Source: Tabrizicola_A sp964393035 (GTDB lineage Bacteria; Pseudomonadota; Alphaproteobacteria; Rhodobacterales; Rhodobacteraceae). Taken from it: a stretch of DNA of 64,000 bases. Under the pieces are notes generated by a model. It was not told the origin of the DNA and did not search any database. It saw only the letters and a program-made list of their open reading frames with translations. The stretch covers positions 372,001-436,000 of the forward strand of contig CAYMRX010000003.1 in NCBI GenBank assembly GCA_964393035.1. Direction: 5' to 3'. Both the position numbers and the translations under genes were made by a program. Positions 50,777 to 59,582 of the stretch are shown here, one piece after another. Each line of letters opens with the position of its first letter. Positions within the stretch are counted from its first letter, which is position 1.

Positions 50777-52027
50777 ATGAAATCCACGTTCCGCATTGCC
50801 CTTCTGACCAGCACGTTGATGGCTGGCGCGGCTTGGGCCGAAGATGTGACCCTGACGATTGAGTCTTGGCGCAATGATGACCTGTCGATCTGGCAAGAGC
50901 AGATCATTCCCGCATTCGAGGCGGCAAATCCCGGTATCAAGGTGGTCTTTGCCCCCACCGCACCGGCGGAATACAACGCCGCGCTGAACTCGAAGCTCGC
51001 GGCCGGTTCGGCGGGCGATCTCATCACCTGCCGCCCCTTCGATGCCAGCCTTGAACTTTACAATCAGGGCAATCTGGCCGACCTGTCGGGGCTTGCTTCG
51101 ATGGCCAATTTCTCCTCGGTGGCGAAATCGGCCTGGCAGACCGACGATGGCGCGGCGACCTTCTGCGTGCCGATGGCCTCGGTGATCCACGGCTTTATTT
51201 ACAACAAGGATGCATTTGACGCGCTGGGCATTGCCGTGCCGGCAACGCGGGACGAATTCTTTGCCGCGCTGGACAAGATCAAGGCGGATGGAACCTATAT
51301 CCCGATGGCCATGGGCACCAATGACCAGTGGGAAGCGGCCACCATGGGCTATAACAACATCGGCCCGAACTATTGGAAGGGCGAGGAAGGCCGTCTGGCG
51401 CTGATCAAGGGCGAGCAGAAGCTGACCGATGAGGCATGGGTCGCGCCCTTTGCCGAACTGGCGCGCTGGAAGGACTATCTTGGTGACGGGTTCGAGGCGC
51501 AAACCTACCCCGACAGCCAGAACCTGTTCACCCTTGGCCGCGCGGCGGTCTATCCCGCCGGGTCGTGGGAAATCTCGGGCTTCAACGCGCAAGCGCAGTT
51601 CAAGATGGGGGCCTTCCCGCCGCCGGTCGGTGCCGCGGGCGACACCTGCTATATCTCGGATCACACTGACATTGCGATCGGGATGAACGCCAAGACCGCC
51701 CACCCGGAAGAAACCAAGAAGTTCCTGGAATGGGTCGGTTCGGCGGAGTTTGCAGCGATGTATGCCAATGCGCTGCCGGGCTTTTTCAGCCTGAACTCCA
51801 CGGCGGTGGAAATGCAAGACCCGCTGGCGCAAGAGTTCGTCTCATGGCGCGGCAAGTGTCAGTCGACCATCCGCTCGACCTATCAGATCCTGTCGCGCGG
51901 CACCCCGAATCTGGAAAACGAGACCTGGAACGCCAGCGCCAATGTCATCAAGGGCACCGAGACGCCTGCCGATGCAGGCAAGCGGCTGCAAGACGGTCTG
52001 GCCGGCTGGTATGAGCCGCAAAAGTAA
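50777..52027 (+). CDS. Sugar ABC transporter substrate-binding protein
   Basis: Periplasmic binding protein of 416 residues (family 1 extracellular solute-binding). A signal peptide FRIALLTSTLMAGAAWA is cleaved about at residue 21. The mature part has LTIESWRNDDLSIWQEQIIP and TCRPFDASLELY; PAGSWEISGF lies in the hinge region. The ligand is probably an amino sugar or anhydro-sugar given murQ, but this is inferred. The start at 50777 follows GGGAG; earlier starts overlap murQ. A hairpin lies between this gene and the first permease. Confidence 0.92.
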   Translation: MKSTFRIALLTSTLMAGAAWAEDVTLTIESWRNDDLSIWQEQIIPAFEAANPGIKVVFAPTAPAEYNAALNSKLAAGSAGDLITCRPFDASLELYNQGNLADLSGLASMANFSSVAKSAWQTDDGAATFCVPMASVIHGFIYNKDAFDALGIAVPATRDEFFAALDKIKADGTYIPMAMGTNDQWEAATMGYNNIGPNYWKGEEGRLALIKGEQKLTDEAWVAPFAELARWKDYLGDGFEAQTYPDSQNLFTLGRAAVYPAGSWEISGFNAQAQFKMGAFPPPVGAAGDTCYISDHTDIAIGMNAKTAHPEETKKFLEWVGSAEFAAMYANALPGFFSLNSTAVEMQDPLAQEFVSWRGKCQSTIRSTYQILSRGTPNLENETWNASANVIKGTETPADAGKRLQDGLAGWYEPQK

Positions 52028-52047
52028 GCGCGGCTTGCGATGCGGGA

Positions 52048-52072
52048 CTGGAGGGGCTGTCTGCCCCTCCAG
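52048..52072 (+). terminator. Attenuating hairpin between binding protein and permease genes
   Basis: CTGGAGGGGC at 52048-52057 pairs perfectly with GCCCCTCCAG at 52063-52072 around TGTCT. There is no direct T-tract, but ATATTTTTG follows 14 bases later (52085-52093). Such hairpins often stabilise or partly end the binding-protein mRNA, so that it is made in excess over the permeases. Confidence 0.65.
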
Positions 52073-52114
52073 ACCACCCCGAGGATATTTTTGCCAAGAT
52101 AAAGGGAGGCAGAC

Positions 52115-53032
52115 ATGGCTGTGAGAAAGCCGGTGCGCTGGCATATTGCCATGTTTCTGGCCCCGGCGGTGTTGGTTTACACCGCGATCATGATCATTCC
52201 ACTGTTCGGCACGCTGAACCTGTCCTTGTTCAACGAGGAAGGGGATGTGCGGGTTTTTGTGGGGTTGAGGAACTTTGCGACCCTGTTCGGTGAACCTTTG
52301 TGGTCGGAGGCGTTCTGGAATGCTTTGGGCAATAACGCCTGGTTTTTCCTGATCCACATGCTGGTGCAAAACCCGATTGGCATTGCCTTGGCCGCGATCC
52401 TGTCGACGCCGCGTTTGCGCATGGCGGCGTTTTATCGGACTGCGATTTTCATTCCGACCATCCTGAGCTTTGTCATCGTCGGCTTTGTCTGGAAGCTGAT
52501 CCTGTCGCCCATCTGGGGCATCGCGCCGGGGATGCTGGACATGGTGGGGCTGAAAAGCCTGTTCGTGCCATGGCTGGGCAAGGAGGCCTATGCCCTGACC
52601 ACGCTTGCGCTGATTTCGGTCTGGCAGTTTGTCGGCATCCCGATGATGCTGATTTACGCCGCGCTGCTGAGTATTCCCGACGAGGTTCTGGAAGCCGCCG
52701 AGATGGATGGTATCACCGGGGCCAGCCAGTTCTGGAAGATCAAGCTGCCGCTGATCCTGCCTTCGATCGGCATCATCTCGATCCTGACCTTTGTCGGCAA
52801 TTTCAATGCTTTTGACCTGATCTATGTGGCGCAGGGTGCCTTGGCCGGGCCGGATTATTCGACCGATATTCTGGGCACCTTCCTGTATCGCACCTTCTTT
52901 GGGTTCCAGTTGCAATTGGGCGATCCCTACATGGGCTCGGCCATTGCGGGGGCGATGTTTGCGATCATTCTGGTGGGGGTTTGCGTCTATCTGTTCGGTA
53001 TCCAGACCCGGCTGCGGAGGTATCAGTTCTGA
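52115..53032 (+). CDS. Sugar ABC transporter permease 1 (MalF/UgpA type)
   Basis: Inner-membrane permease of 305 residues with six hydrophobic segments, beginning with IAMFLAPAVLVYTAIMIIPL. The EAA loop EAAEMDGITGASQFWKIKLP contacts the ATPase. A good GGGAGG precedes the ATG. Its stop overlaps the second permease start by one base (TGATG). Confidence 0.94.
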   Translation: MAVRKPVRWHIAMFLAPAVLVYTAIMIIPLFGTLNLSLFNEEGDVRVFVGLRNFATLFGEPLWSEAFWNALGNNAWFFLIHMLVQNPIGIALAAILSTPRLRMAAFYRTAIFIPTILSFVIVGFVWKLILSPIWGIAPGMLDMVGLKSLFVPWLGKEAYALTTLALISVWQFVGIPMMLIYAALLSIPDEVLEAAEMDGITGASQFWKIKLPLILPSIGIISILTFVGNFNAFDLIYVAQGALAGPDYSTDILGTFLYRTFFGFQLQLGDPYMGSAIAGAMFAIILVGVCVYLFGIQTRLRRYQF

Positions 53033-53871
53033 TGTCGAAAGCGCGTCTTTCCACGGGCCGCACCATTGCCGCCCATGCGATCCTGATCACCTACACGCTG
53101 ATTGCGCTGTTCCCGGTCTTTGTGGTGGTGATCAACAGTTTCAAAAGCCGGAAGGCGATCTTTGCTGACCCGCTGGCTTTGCCGGTGCCGGGCAATTTTG
53201 ATCTCGTGGGCTATGAGACGGTGATGAAACAAGGCGATTTCTTCGCCTATTTCCAGAACAGCCTGATCGTTACGGTGGCCAGCCTGTTTTTCGTGCTGCT
53301 TTTTGGCGCGATGGCGGCCTTTGCGCTGTCGGAATATCGCTTTCGCGGCAATACGCTGATGGGGCTCTATCTGGCGCTGGGCATCATGATTCCCATCCGC
53401 TTGGGCACCGTGGCCATTCTGGAAATGATGGTGGCGGGCGGTTTGGTGAACACGCTGACGGCGCTGATTCTGGTGTACACAGCACAGGGGCTGCCCTTGG
53501 CGGTGTTCATCCTGTCGGAGTTCATGAAAACCGTCTCGGATGATCTGAAGAACGCAGGCCGGATTGATGGGCTTTCGGAATACGCCATCTTCTTCACGCT
53601 GGTCTTGCCTTTGGTGCGCCCTGCCATGGCGACGGTGGCGGTGTTTTCCATGATCCCGATCTGGAATGATCTGTGGTTCCCGCTGATCCTTGCGCCGGCG
53701 GAGGAGACGAAGACGGTGACGCTTGGGAGTCAAGTTTTCATCGGGCAGTTCGTGACCAACTGGAACGCGGTGCTGGCCGCACTTTCACTGGCGATCCTGC
53801 CGGTGCTGGTCTTGTATCTCATCTTCTCGCGGCAACTCATTCGCGGCATCACGGCGGGGGCGGTCAAATGA
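53032..53871 (+). CDS. Sugar ABC transporter permease 2 (MalG/UgpE type)
   Basis: Permease of 279 residues with about six membrane segments (first AHAILITYTLIALFPVFVVV). The EAA loop is KNAGRIDGLSEYAIFFTLVL. The last segment VLAALSLAILPVLVLYLIFS is followed by the typical RQLIRGITAGAVK end. The ATG at 53032 is coupled to the first permease stop, and its own stop overlaps the oxidoreductase start (ATGA). Confidence 0.94.
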   Translation: MSKARLSTGRTIAAHAILITYTLIALFPVFVVVINSFKSRKAIFADPLALPVPGNFDLVGYETVMKQGDFFAYFQNSLIVTVASLFFVLLFGAMAAFALSEYRFRGNTLMGLYLALGIMIPIRLGTVAILEMMVAGGLVNTLTALILVYTAQGLPLAVFILSEFMKTVSDDLKNAGRIDGLSEYAIFFTLVLPLVRPAMATVAVFSMIPIWNDLWFPLILAPAEETKTVTLGSQVFIGQFVTNWNAVLAALSLAILPVLVLYLIFSRQLIRGITAGAVK

Positions 53872-54890
53872 TCCGGGTTCTTGTCGCAGGATTGGGGAAC
53901 ATGGGGCGCAGCCATGCGCTGGCCTATCACCGCGATCCGGCGTTTGATCTGGTGGGTTTGGTGAACCGGTCAGCCCCCACATTGGACCCGGCCTTGGCGG
54001 GCTATGAAGTGACGCCGGATTTTCATGAGGCCTTGGCGCGGCTGAAGCCCGATCTGGTCTGCGTGTCGACCTATTCGGACAGCCATGCCGACTATGCCAT
54101 CGCCGCCATGGAGGCGGGTGCGCATGTCTTCGTTGAAAAGCCCTTGGCGACGACGGTGGCGGATGCGCGGCGCGTGGCGGATTGCGCTAGGCGGACGGGC
54201 AAAAAGGTGGTCGTCGGCTATATCCTGCGCCATCATCCCAGTTGGCAGCGGCTGATTGCCGAGGCGCGGGCCTTGGGCGGGCCTTATGTGTTCCGGCTGA
54301 ACCTGAACCAGCAGTCATCGGGGCTGACCTGGGAGGTGCATAAGGCCTTGATGCAGACCACGCCGCCGATTGTGGATTGCGGCGTCCACTATGTTGATGT
54401 GATGTGCCAGATCACCGATGCCAAGCCCGTGGAGGTCCGCGGCATGGGGCTGCGCCTGTCCCATGAAATCGCGGTGAACATGTATAACTACGGCCATTTT
54501 CAGGTGTTGTTCGAAGATGGTTCGCTTGGTTGGTATGAGGCGGGCTGGGGTCCGATGATGTCGGACACCGCGTTTTTCGTGAAGGATGTGGTCAGCCCCA
54601 ATGGCGCGGTGTCGATCCGCATGCCGGACACGGCGCGGTCGGATGATGTGGATACCCATACCAAGACCAGCCTGCTGCGGGTCCACAAGGTGGGCCAGCC
54701 CGATCAGGATATCTCGATGGCCGATGAACCGGGCCATCAGGAGTTGTGTGAGCGTGAGCAGGCGTTCATGGCGCGGGCGATCATCGAAAATCTCGACCTG
54801 ACGCGGCATTTGCAGGATGCGGTGCAATCTTTGGCAATCTGTCTGGCGGCGGATGAAAGCGTCCGCTCGGGCCAGCCGGTGAAATTGTAA
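53868..54890 (+). CDS. Gfo/Idh/MocA family NAD(P)-dependent oxidoreductase in the transporter operon
   Basis: Oxidoreductase of 340 residues. The Rossmann loop VAGLGNMG is at residues 6-13, the conserved E-K-P is in HVFVEKPLATT, and a C-terminal substrate domain has PIVDCGVHYVDVM with the catalytic Asp/His pattern. Family members oxidise sugars, inositols or anhydro-sugars. It is embedded between permease and ATPase genes, with a 4-base overlap upstream and 10 bases downstream, so it likely acts on the imported compound. The exact substrate is unknown. A longer frame overlaps the permease and is rejected. Confidence 0.9.
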   Translation: MIRVLVAGLGNMGRSHALAYHRDPAFDLVGLVNRSAPTLDPALAGYEVTPDFHEALARLKPDLVCVSTYSDSHADYAIAAMEAGAHVFVEKPLATTVADARRVADCARRTGKKVVVGYILRHHPSWQRLIAEARALGGPYVFRLNLNQQSSGLTWEVHKALMQTTPPIVDCGVHYVDVMCQITDAKPVEVRGMGLRLSHEIAVNMYNYGHFQVLFEDGSLGWYEAGWGPMMSDTAFFVKDVVSPNGAVSIRMPDTARSDDVDTHTKTSLLRVHKVGQPDQDISMADEPGHQELCEREQAFMARAIIENLDLTRHLQDAVQSLAICLAADESVRSGQPVKL

Positions 54891-54900
54891 GGGGGCGGCC

Positions 54901-55902
54901 ATGGGTGCGCTGGAACTGAAAGCTGTGTCGAAATCCTTTGGGGCGACCGAGGTGATTTCGGGCGTCGATCTGACGGTGAATGACGGCGAATTTTGCGTTT
55001 TTGTCGGGCCTTCGGGTTGCGGCAAGTCCACGCTGTTGCGCATCATTGCCGGGTTGGAGGATGCCAGCAGCGGTGAGATCTTGCTGGATGATGCGCGGAT
55101 AAACGATGTGGCGCCCGCCAAGCGCGAGCTGGCCATGGTGTTTCAATCCTATGCGCTTTATCCGCACCTGACCGTGCGCGACAACATGGGGCTGGCCTTG
55201 AAACAGGCGGGCCGATCAAAGGCCGAGATCAAATCCGCAACCGACCGCGCCGCCGAGATGCTGGCGCTTGCCCCCTTGATGGAGCGGCGTCCGGCGGAAC
55301 TTTCGGGCGGGCAGCGCCAGCGGGTGGCGATTGGCCGGGCCATCGTGCGGCGGCCGAAGCTGTTCCTGTTTGATGAGCCGCTGTCCAATCTGGACGCCGC
55401 CTTGCGTGTCGCCACCCGGATCGAGATTGCCCGCCTGCATCGCGAGTTGGGGGCCACGATGATTTATGTGACCCATGATCAGGTGGAAGCAATGACGTTG
55501 GCCGACAAGATCGTTGTTCTGCGCGCGGGCCGGGTGGAACAGGTTGGCGCCCCGATGGAGCTTTACAACGATCCGGCCAACACCTTTGTGGCGGGCTTTA
55601 TCGGATCGCCGCAGATGAATTTCCTTGCTGCCACGGCGATGGGCCGGGGTGAGGGCAGCATCGGGATACGGCCCGAACATCTGATCCTGTCGCGCGAAAC
55701 GGGGGCGTTTGCAGGCAAGGTCAGCCATGTCGAAAAGCTGGGCGGGGAAACGCTGGTCTATGTCCATACTGCCGACCATGGGCTTTTGACCGTCCGGCTG
55801 TTTGGCGAACATGAGTATGCGGTTGATGAGGCCGTGTTCTTAAGCCTGAACGCGGAAAAGACTTTCCGCTTTGACGCAGAGGGTCGGCGGCTGCGGTCAT
55901 AA
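54901..55902 (+). CDS. Sugar ABC transporter ATPase (UgpC/MsmK type)
   Basis: ATPase of 333 residues. Walker A GPSGCGKST is at residues 36-44, the Q-loop is VFQSYALYPHLT, the signature LSGGQRQRVAIGRA, Walker B LFLFDEPLSNLD and the H-loop TMIYVTHDQVEAMTL. The C-terminal OB/TOBE domain (about residues 235-333) is shorter than in MalK. It energises the two permeases before it. The truncated ATPase at 42113 is a related but distinct sequence. Confidence 0.95.
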   Translation: MGALELKAVSKSFGATEVISGVDLTVNDGEFCVFVGPSGCGKSTLLRIIAGLEDASSGEILLDDARINDVAPAKRELAMVFQSYALYPHLTVRDNMGLALKQAGRSKAEIKSATDRAAEMLALAPLMERRPAELSGGQRQRVAIGRAIVRRPKLFLFDEPLSNLDAALRVATRIEIARLHRELGATMIYVTHDQVEAMTLADKIVVLRAGRVEQVGAPMELYNDPANTFVAGFIGSPQMNFLAATAMGRGEGSIGIRPEHLILSRETGAFAGKVSHVEKLGGETLVYVHTADHGLLTVRLFGEHEYAVDEAVFLSLNAEKTFRFDAEGRRLRS

Positions 55903-55906
55903 AGGA

Positions 55907-55936
55907 TGCCGCCCCGACCTATGGGCCGGGGCGGCA
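55907..55936. terminator. Hairpin between convergent ABC ATPase and flavoprotein genes
   Basis: TGCCGCCCCG at 55907-55916 pairs perfectly with CGGGGCGGCA at 55927-55936 around a 10-base loop. It lies 4 bases after the ATPase stop and 5 bases before the end of the convergent gene. No T-tract follows in either direction, so termination could be weak or Rho-assisted. Confidence 0.55.
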
Positions 55937-55941
55937 AGCGA

Positions 55942-57975
55942 TCAGATGTCTTTCATAAGGCGCAGGGCGTCGTAAATCGCAGCATGGGTGTTGCGGCTTT
56001 CGACGGCATCCCCGATGCGGAACAGCTTGAAACCTTTCGGCCCGCCGTTGACGGTTTGCGGTTGGCCCGCGATCAGCGCGTCATAATCCACCGCTCCAAG
56101 GTTTTCCGACTGCGGTTTCAGATCAAAGTAGATGTCGTCCAAGGGCGCGGTGCCATGGTTGACGATGATCTGGTCAAAGTTCCGCTCCTGACCAAGATCC
56201 ATGTAATCGGAATCGATCACGGCGGTCAGTTGGTTGCCGGTTTTCTTCACGCCGGTCAGGCGATAGGTCACCGTGAAGGTCACCTTCTTGTCCTGCAAGG
56301 CACGCATGTAGGGCACAAGGTTCATCGCCATGACTTCGGGGGCAAAGGCGCGGTCAGGGGTCATCACCTCAACCGTCGAACCCGCCTCGGCCATAAGCTG
56401 TGCGGCCTGCAAGGCCGAATGGTCGCCCGCGTCGTCGAACAGCAGCACATTCTGGCCCGGCTTCACATCGCCTGACAGAATGTCCCAGGCGTTGACGGTC
56501 AGTTCATTGCCAAAGGCGAGGATGTCCTTTTGCGGCAGCCCTCCGGTGGCGACGATCACCACGTCGGGCTTTTCAGCCACCACATCGGCAGCTTCGGCAA
56601 AGGTGTTGAAGCGGAATTCAACATCGCGGGCCGCGCATTGGGCCATCCGCCAGTCGATGATGCCGATCATCTCGGCGCGCCGCTTGGTCAGCGAGGTCAG
56701 GCGGACCTGCCCGCCGGGCTGGTCGGCGGCCTCGAAAACCACAACCTGATGGCCGCGCTCGGCCGCGACACGGGCGGCTTCCAGACCGGCCGGGCCAGCG
56801 CCGATCACCACGACCTTTTTCAGCTCTTTGGCGGGCGTGATGGTGTGGGGCATGGTGGCTTCACGCCCCGTTGCCGGGTTGTGGATGCACAAGGCCATGC
56901 CGCCTTGATAGATGCGGTCAAGGCAATAGGTGGCGCCGACGCAGGGACGGATATCATCCTCGCGCTTTTCAACGATCTTTTGCACCAGATGCGGATCGGC
57001 CATATGGGCGCGCGTCATGCCGACCATGTCCAACTGACCCGAAGCCACCGCATAGCGCGCAGTTGCCACATCTGGGATGCGGGCGGCGTGGAAGGTGGGC
57101 ATGCCCACCTCGGCCTTCAGGCGGCCCGCAAGATCAAGATGCGGAGCCGACTTCATGCCCTGAATCGGGATCATGTCGGTCATTGCCGGGTCGGTGTGGA
57201 TGCGGCCGCGGTTGATGTTCATGTAATCAACCATGCCGCTGTCGCGCAGCATCTTGCCCAGTGCGATGCCTTCTTCGAGGGTCGTGCCACCGGCCTGCGC
57301 TTCTTCGCCGCCAAAGCGGACGCCAAGGATGAACTTGTCGCCCACCCGTTTGCGGCAGGCTGCGACCACTTCCATCAAAAGCCGCGCGCGGTTTTCCAAA
57401 GACCCGCCATAAGGCGCATCCATCTTGTTGGTCAGTGGTGAAATGAACTGGTCCAGAAGGTGGCCATGGGCTAGAAACTCAACGCCATCAAGGCCCGAGG
57501 CCTTCATCCGTTCGGCTGCATCGGCATAGTCACTGATGATGCGCGCAAGATCCCATTCCTCGGCCCGCTTGGGGAAGGCGCGGTGCGAGGGTTCGCGATC
57601 TGGCCCGGCGGCGACGACCGGCAGCCAATCGCCCTTGTCCCAGCGGGTGCGGCGGCCAAGGTGCGATAGCTGGATCATCACGGCGGCGCCCGCCTCGTGG
57701 CAGTCATCGGCCAGACGTTTCATCCATGGAACCACCTCATCCTTCCAGACCAGAAGGTTCGAGAACACCGGCGGGCTGTCACGGCTGACCGATGCCGAAC
57801 CGGCGGTCATCACCATGGCGACGCCGGCCTTGGCGCGCTCCAGATGGTACAGCCGATAGCGGTCCTTCGGCATGCCATCCTCGCCATAGGCGGGTTCATG
57901 ACTGGTGGTCATGATGCGGTTGCGAAGGGTCAGGTGTTTCAGCTGGTAAGGCTGCAAAAGCGGATCGTTGGACAT
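55942..57975 (-). CDS. FAD/FMN Fe-S oxidoreductase, DgcA/Stc2-like N-demethylase (2,4-dienoyl-CoA reductase fold)
   Basis: Protein of 677 residues. An N-terminal OYE-like TIM barrel (LLQPYQLKHLTLRNRIMTTS, HGHLLDQFISPLTN, YGGSLENRARLL) is followed by Fe-S cysteines of which C-VGATY-C is visible (RPCVGATYCLDRI) and a later C-IHN. C-terminal FAD/NAD domains start VVVIGAGPAGLEAARVAAER. The combination occurs in dimethylglycine demethylase DgcA and N-methylproline demethylase Stc2, as well as enoate reductases. The N-terminus TTSHEPAYGEDGMP fits the demethylase branch. ATG 57975 is chosen; it is divergent from a TetR gene. Confidence 0.82.
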   Translation of the reverse strand: MSNDPLLQPYQLKHLTLRNRIMTTSHEPAYGEDGMPKDRYRLYHLERAKAGVAMVMTAGSASVSRDSPPVFSNLLVWKDEVVPWMKRLADDCHEAGAAVMIQLSHLGRRTRWDKGDWLPVVAAGPDREPSHRAFPKRAEEWDLARIISDYADAAERMKASGLDGVEFLAHGHLLDQFISPLTNKMDAPYGGSLENRARLLMEVVAACRKRVGDKFILGVRFGGEEAQAGGTTLEEGIALGKMLRDSGMVDYMNINRGRIHTDPAMTDMIPIQGMKSAPHLDLAGRLKAEVGMPTFHAARIPDVATARYAVASGQLDMVGMTRAHMADPHLVQKIVEKREDDIRPCVGATYCLDRIYQGGMALCIHNPATGREATMPHTITPAKELKKVVVIGAGPAGLEAARVAAERGHQVVVFEAADQPGGQVRLTSLTKRRAEMIGIIDWRMAQCAARDVEFRFNTFAEAADVVAEKPDVVIVATGGLPQKDILAFGNELTVNAWDILSGDVKPGQNVLLFDDAGDHSALQAAQLMAEAGSTVEVMTPDRAFAPEVMAMNLVPYMRALQDKKVTFTVTYRLTGVKKTGNQLTAVIDSDYMDLGQERNFDQIIVNHGTAPLDDIYFDLKPQSENLGAVDYDALIAGQPQTVNGGPKGFKLFRIGDAVESRNTHAAIYDALRLMKDI

Positions 57976-58034
57976 GGCGCTACCTGTTTTGGGGGCTGGC
58001 ACAAGATTATGGCACGCCGCCTGCAAGTCAATCC

Positions 58035-58060
58035 AAAAATCGACAGGTGTGTCGAGTTTT
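58035..58060. promoter_or_regulatory. Palindromic operator between the flavoprotein and TetR genes
   Basis: TCGACA (58040-58045) and TGTCGA (58050-58055) form a perfect inverted repeat around GGTG, extended by A and T runs (AAAA to the left, TTTT to the right, with one mismatch). The centre lies about 73 bases from the flavoprotein start and 57 bases from the TetR start, in the shared promoter region. It is the obvious binding site for the TetR protein. Confidence 0.78.
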
Positions 58061-58104
58061 TGATCGGGTTGCGGCGCAAGGCCGAATTGCCTAGGGTCCA
58101 GACG

Positions 58105-58755
58105 ATGAACACGCCTGCACCCAATGAACGCGGCTGGCGCGGCTCGGCCGATTTGTGGCTGGATGCCGCTTATCATCTGTTGGTCGAAGGGGGGGTCGAA
58201 GCGGTCAAAGTGATGCCGCTGGCGGAAAAGCTGGGCCTGTCACGCACCAGTTTTTATTGGCATTTCGCGGATCGTGAGGCGCTTTTGGATGGGCTGATTG
58301 CCCGCTGGGAGCATACGAACACCGCAAACCTGATCGCCCAGACCCAAAAGGCTGCGCAGACCATCACCGAGGCGGCGTTGAATCTGTGCGATTGCTGGTT
58401 CATGCCGGACATCTTTGACGATCGGCTGGAGTTTGCGATCCGCACCTGGGCGCTGACCGATCCGCAGTTGAAACAGACCTTGGTCGCCGCCGATGCGGCC
58501 CGAATCGCGGCGATCAAGGCGATGTTCCTGCGATTTGGCTATCCCGATGACGAGGCCGACATCCGGGCCTATACCGTCTATCTGACGCAGATCGGCTATA
58601 TCTCGATGCGTTTTTCCGAGCCGCTTTTGTCGCGCCTTGACCGGGCGCCGAACTATGCGCTGACCTTTACAGGCAAACCCCCGACCCCGGCCGAGGTGGA
58701 TGCCTTCCGCGCCCGCCATAGCCTGTCGGGCCGGTCCAAGGGCGGGCAAACCTAG
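58105..58755 (+). CDS. TetR family transcriptional regulator
   Basis: Regulator of 216 residues. The N-terminal helix-turn-helix is in AAYHLLVEGGVEAVKVMPLA then LGLSRTSFYWHFADREALL, typical of TetR. The C-terminal ligand domain is helical (FAIRTWALTDPQLKQTLVAA). The ligand is unknown; it probably controls the divergent demethylase through the palindrome at 58035-58060. The start ATG at 58105 is used; the open frame further upstream lies opposite the flavoprotein. iolB ends convergently 23 bases away. Confidence 0.92.
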   Translation: MNTPAPNERGWRGSADLWLDAAYHLLVEGGVEAVKVMPLAEKLGLSRTSFYWHFADREALLDGLIARWEHTNTANLIAQTQKAAQTITEAALNLCDCWFMPDIFDDRLEFAIRTWALTDPQLKQTLVAADAARIAAIKAMFLRFGYPDDEADIRAYTVYLTQIGYISMRFSEPLLSRLDRAPNYALTFTGKPPTPAEVDAFRARHSLSGRSKGGQT

Positions 58756-58778
58756 ATCCACGCTGCTATTTTGGGCGC

Positions 58779-59582
58779 TTAAGCGTCGCGCTGGGCGATC
58801 CAATCATGATCGGGGTCATTCTTGAACCGCCACTTGCGCAGCGGCCCGGCCATGACATTCAGGTAATACATCTCATAGCCATAGGGCGCGCCGCAGGGAT
58901 GGTGGCCGCGTGGCACCAGCGTGACGTCATGGTTCTTGACGGCCATGGTTTCGTCCAGTGACCCGTCCTCGGTATAGACCCGCTGGATGCCAAAACCCTG
59001 CGCGGGGTTGAGGCGCATGTAATAGGTTTCTTCTAGATAGGTCATGTTCGGGAAGTCATCCTCATCATGCCGGTGGCTGGGATAGCTTGACCAATGGCCT
59101 GCGGGGGTGAAGACCTCGGTCACCAGAAGGCTGTCGGCCACCTCGCGCGCTTCCATGGCGATGTTGTTCACATAGCGGGTGTTGGTCCCCCTGCCGCGCG
59201 GGGTGAGGTCAATCCCCTCTGGCCCAAGACGCTGCGCCTTGTGCCCGCTTTTGCCCGGCGCGCGGCAGATGGCAAGGGTGCAGGCGGTGGTGGCCGTGGC
59301 TTCCCATGTGTCACCGTTCGGCACATAGAGGCAATGCGGCGGGGTTTTTTCGAACACATCCATCCGCTCGCCCATGACGCCCCAATCCTGCCCCGAGGCG
59401 GTGATCTGCGCCTTGCCTTCGACGATCACCAGAATCGCCTCATTGTCGCCGGTGGCTTCCGTGGCGGTATCGCCCGGTTCCAGCCGGTAAAGCGCAAAGC
59501 CGACATAGCCCCAGTTCGCACTGTCGGGCGTGATGTCATGCACCTTGCCTCGGGTGGCGGTGGGGCGACGCAGCAGGGTCAT
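58779..59582 (-). CDS. iolB: 5-deoxy-glucuronate isomerase
   Basis: Inositol catabolism enzyme converting 5-deoxy-glucuronate to 2-deoxy-5-keto-gluconate; 267 residues. The cupin-like fold has WGYVGFALYRLEPGD, the metal-binding SYPSHRHDEDDFP (His-x-His) with the later EETYYMRL, and the LVPRGHHPCGAPYGYEMYYL signature. The ATG overlaps the small membrane protein by 4 bases. Last gene of the visible iol unit. Confidence 0.96.
   Translation of the reverse strand: MTLLRRPTATRGKVHDITPDSANWGYVGFALYRLEPGDTATEATGDNEAILVIVEGKAQITASGQDWGVMGERMDVFEKTPPHCLYVPNGDTWEATATTACTLAICRAPGKSGHKAQRLGPEGIDLTPRGRGTNTRYVNNIAMEAREVADSLLVTEVFTPAGHWSSYPSHRHDEDDFPNMTYLEETYYMRLNPAQGFGIQRVYTEDGSLDETMAVKNHDVTLVPRGHHPCGAPYGYEMYYLNVMAGPLRKWRFKNDPDHDWIAQRDA

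Noticed and set aside
53673..53867. Longer N-terminus of the Gfo/Idh/MocA enzyme
   Set aside because: It overlaps the second permease; the Rossmann loop follows directly after the ATG at 53868.
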